Below are positions 60,076-64,000 of a stretch of 64,000 nt of DNA, one piece after another; position 1 is the stretch's first letter, and each line of letters starts with the position of its first letter. The stretch is from Paenibacillus taihuensis (lineage in GTDB: Bacteria > Bacillota > Bacilli > Paenibacillales > Paenibacillaceae), in the NCBI RefSeq assembly GCF_003386535.1, contig NZ_QTTN01000013.1, positions 62,001-126,000 of the forward strand, written 5' to 3'. The translations under genes and the position numbers were made by a program. The notes beneath the pieces were generated by a model. That model did not search any database, was not told the origin of the DNA, and saw only the letters and a list, made by a program, of their open reading frames with translations.

Positions 60076-60124
60076 ATTCGCTCCTTCTTCTCCATCATCT
60101 ACGAATTCCAGCTTGTTGACAACA

Positions 60125-60147
60125 CAAAAAAACCGGGTTTCCCCGAT
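60125..60147 (-). terminator. Short terminator of the RsbT-kinase operon
   Basis: Minus strand CGGG-GAAA-CCCG (tetraloop) followed by GTTTTTTT. The stem is only 4-5 bp, but the T-run is strong. It is 65 bp past the kinase stop. Confidence 0.5.
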
Positions 60148-60211
60148 TTATTCGCTTGGCCCTACTTAGTCCAATCTCTCATGAACTGATGTTATACCCG
60201 ATTCTAATCGT

Positions 60212-61594
60212 TTACTCTGCTAATGGCAAATAGATATTAAACTCCGTGCCTTCGCCCGGATTGCTCGAAACTCGAATCTTGCCGCCGTGATTGCGGACGA
60301 TTCGGTAACTGACCGACAGGCCTAGTCCGGTGCCCGACGCCTTCGTCGTGAAGAACGGATCGAACAGCTTCGACTTCGTCGTCGTATCCATCCCTTTGCC
60401 GTTATCCCGGATCGTAATCTCGGCATCGTGTCCGTCGCGTCGCGTAACGATGTCGATTCGCCCGCTCCGTTCCGTCTCCAGCTCGCCGATAGCATCAATC
60501 GCATTACGAATAATATTCAAGATAACCTGCTTCACCTGCTTCACGTCGATCGAGATCGCCAGCTCCTCATCATACGTCTCCAGATGAATCTGGCAGCCTT
60601 TGAGCAGCGCTTCGCTATCGGAGAGCAGGATCACTTCTTTCAGAAGCGAATTGATCGGCACCTTCTGCTTCATCGGTGCCGAAGGCTTCGACGAGTTAAG
60701 GAATTCATAGATAATATCGTTGGCGCGGTCAATTTCTGTGAGGATAATGCGGGAATATTCTTCTTTGCCCAGCTGTGCGAGATGAGGCTTCAGCAGCTGG
60801 ATAAAGCCGCGAATCGAGGTAAGCGGATTGCGGATTTCATGCGCGATCGATGCCGCGATCTTCCCGAGCATCGCCAGCTTATCGTTCTGATAAGCGGACT
60901 GCTCGATCTGCTTATACTCCGTCACGTCCTTCACGCTGATCAGGTAATCGCCATCCAGCTGATCCCCGTAAGTGACCGTAACAAGCAGGAACCGGCCGTT
61001 CACATCCTGGAACTCCAGGTAGCGGCTGCGGCGCAAATACATTTCCTTGAACACGCGCAAAATAATCCGTTTCGTGCTGCGGTTCAGCTGACTATGCGAC
61101 ATCATATCGATAATATTGCAGCCAATGAGCGTCTTGCGCGGAATGTCGAGCAGCTTGGCCATTTGCACATTGACGAATGACAGTATGCCATCGCTGTCGA
61201 AGATCGCGATACCGCTGTCCATGTGCTGCAGCACATTCTCATACTTATTTTTGACCATGCGAAAAGAGCGGTGCGAACTGAGAAGCATATCGCGCATCTC
61301 GCTAAACCGCTGCTCGGGCGTCTGTTCGGGCTGAAGCCGGAAACGGAATGCCACCATGAGCTCAATGAGAAAAATAAACGAACGGCTGTATAAGCCAAGC
61401 GCTTCGTCCGAATCCACATTGGCCACGAGCTTCTGCATCGATTCTTCGTGAATCGCGATGATGTCTTCCGGGTGTATATCATGGAGCAGTTTGCCGATTT
61501 CAGTCGCCTCGAACAGCGAGGCTTCGCTTCCGCTTCTCATATATTCAGCGAGCGCTGGGAAGTAGCGTTTTCGAATGGCTTGCATGGCCTGCAT
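60212..61594 (-). CDS. PAS-domain sensor histidine kinase with RsbU-type N-terminal domain
   Basis: 460 residues, no membrane segment, so cytoplasmic. Residues about 8-90 match the RsbU N-terminal (RsbT-binding) domain: RYFPALAEYMRSGSEASLFE, HPEDIIAIHEESM, FLIELMVAF. A PAS domain follows (about 115-228; SGIAIFDSDGILSFVN, ISVKDVTEYK), then HisKA with His252 (IAHEIRNPLTSIRGFIQLL), then HATPase (NIIRNAIDAI, DNGKGM, GTGLGLS). It lies 3 bp after an RsbT-like gene with GGAGAGGAG across the junction, so the two are coupled. In B. subtilis RsbT docks on the RsbU N-domain to switch on a phosphatase; here the docking domain is joined to a kinase. No response regulator is adjacent. Confidence 0.88.
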   Translation of the reverse strand: MQAMQAIRKRYFPALAEYMRSGSEASLFEATEIGKLLHDIHPEDIIAIHEESMQKLVANVDSDEALGLYSRSFIFLIELMVAFRFRLQPEQTPEQRFSEMRDMLLSSHRSFRMVKNKYENVLQHMDSGIAIFDSDGILSFVNVQMAKLLDIPRKTLIGCNIIDMMSHSQLNRSTKRIILRVFKEMYLRRSRYLEFQDVNGRFLLVTVTYGDQLDGDYLISVKDVTEYKQIEQSAYQNDKLAMLGKIAASIAHEIRNPLTSIRGFIQLLKPHLAQLGKEEYSRIILTEIDRANDIIYEFLNSSKPSAPMKQKVPINSLLKEVILLSDSEALLKGCQIHLETYDEELAISIDVKQVKQVILNIIRNAIDAIGELETERSGRIDIVTRRDGHDAEITIRDNGKGMDTTTKSKLFDPFFTTKASGTGLGLSVSYRIVRNHGGKIRVSSNPGEGTEFNIYLPLAE

Positions 61595-61597
61595 GTG

Positions 61598-62005
61598 TTA
61601 CTCCTCTCCTGCCGCGCAGTTCGGTGAGCTGTAGCGTACCTCCGATACTTCCGAATGAGTCCACTTCCGGAACGTAATCATCGTTCCGCGAAGCTGGTCA
61701 TGAGTGAGTTCCAAGTCGGCAGCTAGCTTGTCGATCCATTGCTGCTGAATTCGACTCGGCCCACGAAAGTGATCGAATAATCTGACTTCAATGCCGCTGG
61801 CTTGTTCGCCTTTACAGTAACAAAGCTGTCGAATGGTCATATGACCCTTCTCTGCGAAGGATATGAGCTTGAGAGCTAGTTCGGAAATTGTGTATGCAAT
61901 GATCGTCTGATCAACAAGACTAAAGCCGACTGATTTCGCGATATCCCGGCCTCTTTCCCGGGCATGGATAACGTCTGACTTCTCCCGAATATGCATCATT
62001 TCCAC
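61598..62005 (-). CDS. RsbT-like protein with degenerate ATP-binding site
   Basis: 135 residues from GTG 62005 (GGAGGAGAG upstream); longer in-frame starts lack support. IHARERGRDIAKSVGFSLVDQTIIAYTISELA matches the RsbT/HATPase_c_2 opening. The N-box Asn, needed for Mg-ATP, is replaced: ISELALK (Lys46) where RsbT has ISELARN. The region of the GPGI glycine box reads FDHFRGPSRI, and the second glycine-rich lid is missing. The family normally phosphorylates RsbS and activates RsbU; this one is probably a non-catalytic switch partner. It is coupled to the following kinase gene with the RsbU-like domain. Confidence 0.8.
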   Translation of the reverse strand: MEMMHIREKSDVIHARERGRDIAKSVGFSLVDQTIIAYTISELALKLISFAEKGHMTIRQLCYCKGEQASGIEVRLFDHFRGPSRIQQQWIDKLAADLELTHDQLRGTMITFRKWTHSEVSEVRYSSPNCAAGEE

Positions 62006-62075
62006 GTTCAATTCTCTCCTCCACCCTCTTAATGCCTTGTAAATGCAGGTGCCGAGTCTGAGATCGCTTACAATC

Positions 62076-62105
62076 ATCATAGAGATAGCACCCAATTTCT
62101 GTCAA
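62076..62105 (-). promoter_or_regulatory. Sigma-A-type promoter of the RsbT-kinase operon
   Basis: Minus strand -35 TTGACA (62105-62100), 18-bp spacer, -10 TATGAT (62081-62076). Predicted start of transcription near 62068, 60 bp before GTG 62005. Confidence 0.65.
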
Positions 62106-62149
62106 CCGAAGATACTGTCGAATGGACTCGATTGATGAATGGGGCGAAA

Positions 62150-62173
62150 GGCGCGGGCAATTATGCCTGCGCC
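62150..62173 (-). terminator. Probable terminator after rsgI
   Basis: Arms GGCGCGGGCA (62150-62159) and TGCCTGCGCC (62164-62173) pair at 9 of 10 positions around ATTA. The minus strand continues TTTCGCC, a weak T-run. It is 15 bp past the rsgI stop. Confidence 0.45.
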
Positions 62174-62188
62174 TTCCTCGGGGTCCCA

Positions 62189-63820
62189 TTAGCCGCGTCC
62201 CTTGCGGCTGTCGTCTTGCTGTCCCCGTCCACTGCTATGATTGCGATCTTCATTGTCGTCGCGGCTGCTCTGACCGTTGCCTTTGTCATCCTTGCCGTTT
62301 CTACCATTGTCCTTATCATCGCTCTTCCCGTTGCCGTTATCCTTACCATCACGGTCATCGGTCTTGCCCTGCGTTTGGCTCTGCTGCTTGCCGCCTTTGT
62401 CGCTTCCTTTGCTTCCGCCGCTAGCGCTGCCGCTCTCCACTTGTCCGTTATTCCAGTTCTGTCCATTATTTTTACCCCAACCGGACGGTATTGAATCATG
62501 TCCTTGAACGCCGCTAGGGCGACCATAGGAAGTGTTTTTCGCATCTTCCTGGCCGCCTTGCTGCCCACTATGCTGTTTATCCTGCTTCTTACCGTTGCCG
62601 TTATCGTCATTACCGCCGCGATGATCATTATCTCGACCTAAAGAATGAGCTCCGGAAGACGACGTCTTGCCGCCATCTCCCTTCTTATCCTCATTTTTCT
62701 TATCGTTATCGCGCCAGTCGCCGCCGCTCTGACTGCTGCAACAGCCTTTGCCGGGCTTATTGTCATTGCCTTTGCCTCTATTCGCAGCTTTCTCGATCTC
62801 ATGCTTCAGGCGCTTCTCTTGCTCCTTCTTCACAAGCTCCTTCAACTGCTCCTTCTGCGCTTCACGAAGCTTCTCTAGCTTCTCTTGCTTCGCCTTCGCA
62901 TCTGCTCCGGTTGCAACGGAGGAAGCTCCAGGCTCGCTCGAACCAGGCTTGTCATCCTTCCCGGTTGACTTCGGCTGATCCTTCACGCTCTGATCGTCGC
63001 CAGCTTTCGCCGTCGTCTTCGCAGCGTCCGTCTTCTTCGGCGGAGTATCGTCGTTCACGACTGCCGCCACGCCGCCCATCGGCTTCGCCGCTTGATGAAT
63101 CGATTCCGTCTTCAGCTGGTGAAGCGAAATATCGTAGCCTTTCTTCTTCGCGATCAGATAGAAAGCCATTTTACCTGCCGACAAGCCGTCATTCTTCGCC
63201 TCGTCTCTCACTTCAACCGGCGCGGAAAGCGTCGTTACGGCAACCTGCAAGCTGCGGCCTTTATCCGTCTTCTCCAGCGACTTATGAACGGCTTCGTCCA
63301 TATGCGACGTGACATTCAATTCGTAGTCTGGCGCCTGATCCTTGCCGACGAGTACGCTCGTAATGATGACATCGCCTTCGCCGCTGTTCAAATACGGTCC
63401 AGCGCTGATGCGATCCATAATCGCCTCGGTCACTTCCGCAAGCGGGAGGCCTTTGTACTCCAGGCCTTTCGTTACATCGGCGCCGTCATCATTGATGGCC
63501 CGAAGCTCGACGACCTTCTCATCCTTCGTCACCCCAAGCTCAATGCTCGGATTGACGTCCATCGTCATATAAGCAACGATCGGATGATTATTGGACCAAA
63601 AGTTGACAAGGAACGGTACGAAGAGGAGGAGCAGAATGGCCGCGGCACCTGCGCTAGCACTGTAGAGCTTTCGCGGATTCTGCAATCGCCGCTGCTCCGT
63701 GAAGTTAAACTCCTCGCCGATCTGCGGCTTTCGACTCGTTCTTACTTTGCGAAACTGTCCATCCGGCATTAATACGACGACAAATTTCGCGCCTGTTTCC
63801 ATAACAATACCACGACTCAT
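62189..63820 (-). CDS. rsgI: RsgI-type anti-sigma factor with long low-complexity tail
   Basis: 543 residues. N-terminal cytoplasmic anti-sigma domain about 1-50 (SRGIVMETGAKFVVVLMPDG), one membrane helix about 53-74, extracellular RsgI core about 80-255 with MTMDVNPSIELGV (DVNPSIEL at 88-95). Then a Lys/Asp linker, a charged helical stretch about 310-350 (KLEKLREAQKEQLKELVKK), and a disordered Gly/Asn/Asp/Lys/Ser tail to the end, with one CC pair. It lacks the carbohydrate-binding or PA14 modules of clostridial RsgI sensors. It should hold SigI inactive at the membrane until signal. It overlaps the sigI stop as ATGA, so it is translationally coupled. Confidence 0.9.
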   Translation of the reverse strand: MSRGIVMETGAKFVVVLMPDGQFRKVRTSRKPQIGEEFNFTEQRRLQNPRKLYSASAGAAAILLLLFVPFLVNFWSNNHPIVAYMTMDVNPSIELGVTKDEKVVELRAINDDGADVTKGLEYKGLPLAEVTEAIMDRISAGPYLNSGEGDVIITSVLVGKDQAPDYELNVTSHMDEAVHKSLEKTDKGRSLQVAVTTLSAPVEVRDEAKNDGLSAGKMAFYLIAKKKGYDISLHQLKTESIHQAAKPMGGVAAVVNDDTPPKKTDAAKTTAKAGDDQSVKDQPKSTGKDDKPGSSEPGASSVATGADAKAKQEKLEKLREAQKEQLKELVKKEQEKRLKHEIEKAANRGKGNDNKPGKGCCSSQSGGDWRDNDKKNEDKKGDGGKTSSSGAHSLGRDNDHRGGNDDNGNGKKQDKQHSGQQGGQEDAKNTSYGRPSGVQGHDSIPSGWGKNNGQNWNNGQVESGSASGGSKGSDKGGKQQSQTQGKTDDRDGKDNGNGKSDDKDNGRNGKDDKGNGQSSRDDNEDRNHSSGRGQQDDSRKGRG

Positions 63821-64000
63821 GCTCTCACCCCCCTTGCTTCAGCCTCTTCTGGCAGTGCATGATCTTGCGGTTCTATGTATTGCTGCAAATGCGGGAAATC
63901 ACCATTATGTAGAAGCGCGAGTGCAATAATATACTTCCGATTGCGCTCGATCGTCTTCCTGGACACACTGGCCATCTCGCACAGCTCCTTGATCGGCAGC
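63817..64000 (-). CDS. sigI: RNA polymerase sigma factor SigI (C-terminal end only)
   Basis: The last 60 codons are visible; the rest lies beyond the right edge. LPIKELCEMASVSRKTIERNRKYIIALALLHNGDFP is the helix-turn-helix of the SigI-specific C-terminal domain, which binds the -35 region. Ends VRA with TGA overlapping the rsgI ATG. In Bacillus SigI acts in heat and wall stress; in clostridia, in polysaccharide sensing. Identity rests on this short tail plus the adjacent rsgI. Confidence 0.85.
   Translation of the reverse strand, partial: LPIKELCEMASVSRKTIERNRKYIIALALLHNGDFPHLQQYIEPQDHALPEEAEARGVRA

Overview
The window reads as chromosomal DNA of a Paenibacillus- or Cohnella-like spore-forming Firmicute. 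Evidence: a tricistronic GerA-type germinant receptor operon, a SigI/RsgI pair, an RsbT-like protein, three YesM/YesN-style regulators, several carbohydrate ABC importers with secreted multi-modular glycosidases, an S-layer-homology (SLH) anchored enzyme, GGAGG-type ribosome sites and frequent TTG/GTG starts. No rRNA, tRNA, CRISPR array, phage gene or intact insertion sequence was seen. Genus is an inference; no marker gene is present.

Layout. 1-5.6 kb: the end of a sugar ABC permease pair, then a YesM-type sensor kinase and YesN-type regulator. 5.9-8.0 kb: secreted clan-A glycosidase-like protein with two CBM96/DNRLRE-like repeats. 8.3-13.5 kb: VOC protein, a GH5 enzyme gene split in two by a frame break, and an orphan AraC-type response regulator. 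13.7-18.1 kb: M42 aminopeptidase, lipoprotein, DNA alkylation repair protein, serine hydrolase. 18.2-22.0 kb: gerA-gerB-gerC-like operon. 22.2-34.7 kb: a colinear polysaccharide locus (kinase, regulator, binding protein, two permeases, 1883-residue SLH-anchored GH5 enzyme) with a perfect CcpA (cre) site ahead of the binding protein. 34.9-38.7 kb: small protein gene with a LexA-like box, HTH protein, arsR-aquaporin-arsC-arsI operon with paired operators, and a decayed lipoprotein gene. 39-45.7 kb: oxidoreductase, isomerase, PhyH dioxygenase, AraC regulator, aldo/keto reductase, nucleotidyltransferase-GrpB fusion. 45.7-55.5 kb: two GH116 paralogues, two permeases (one frameshifted), a binding protein and a divergent LacI regulator with repeated operators. 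55.9-60.1 kb: molybdopterin enzyme, isochorismatase-like hydrolase, MFS transporter, and pepA broken by a 71-bp tandem duplication. 60.2-64 kb: PAS histidine kinase with an RsbU-type N-terminus next to a degenerate RsbT, then rsgI and the end of sigI.

How it works together. The dominant theme is extracellular glycan breakdown. Kinase/regulator pairs probably sense oligosaccharides, secreted or wall-anchored enzymes make them, ABC importers take them up, and cytoplasmic GH116 enzymes, oxidoreductase and isomerase process them. CcpA and LacI sites tie this to carbon status.

Most unusual signals: (1) about 185-bp intergenic elements built of four about 26-bp units in a forward-forward-reverse-reverse layout with an exact 50-bp period, three full copies plus one half copy, each with its own core sequence; (2) an RsbU-like domain fused to a histidine kinase and co-transcribed with an RsbT that has lost ATP-binding residues; (3) four genes broken by small frame-changing lesions.
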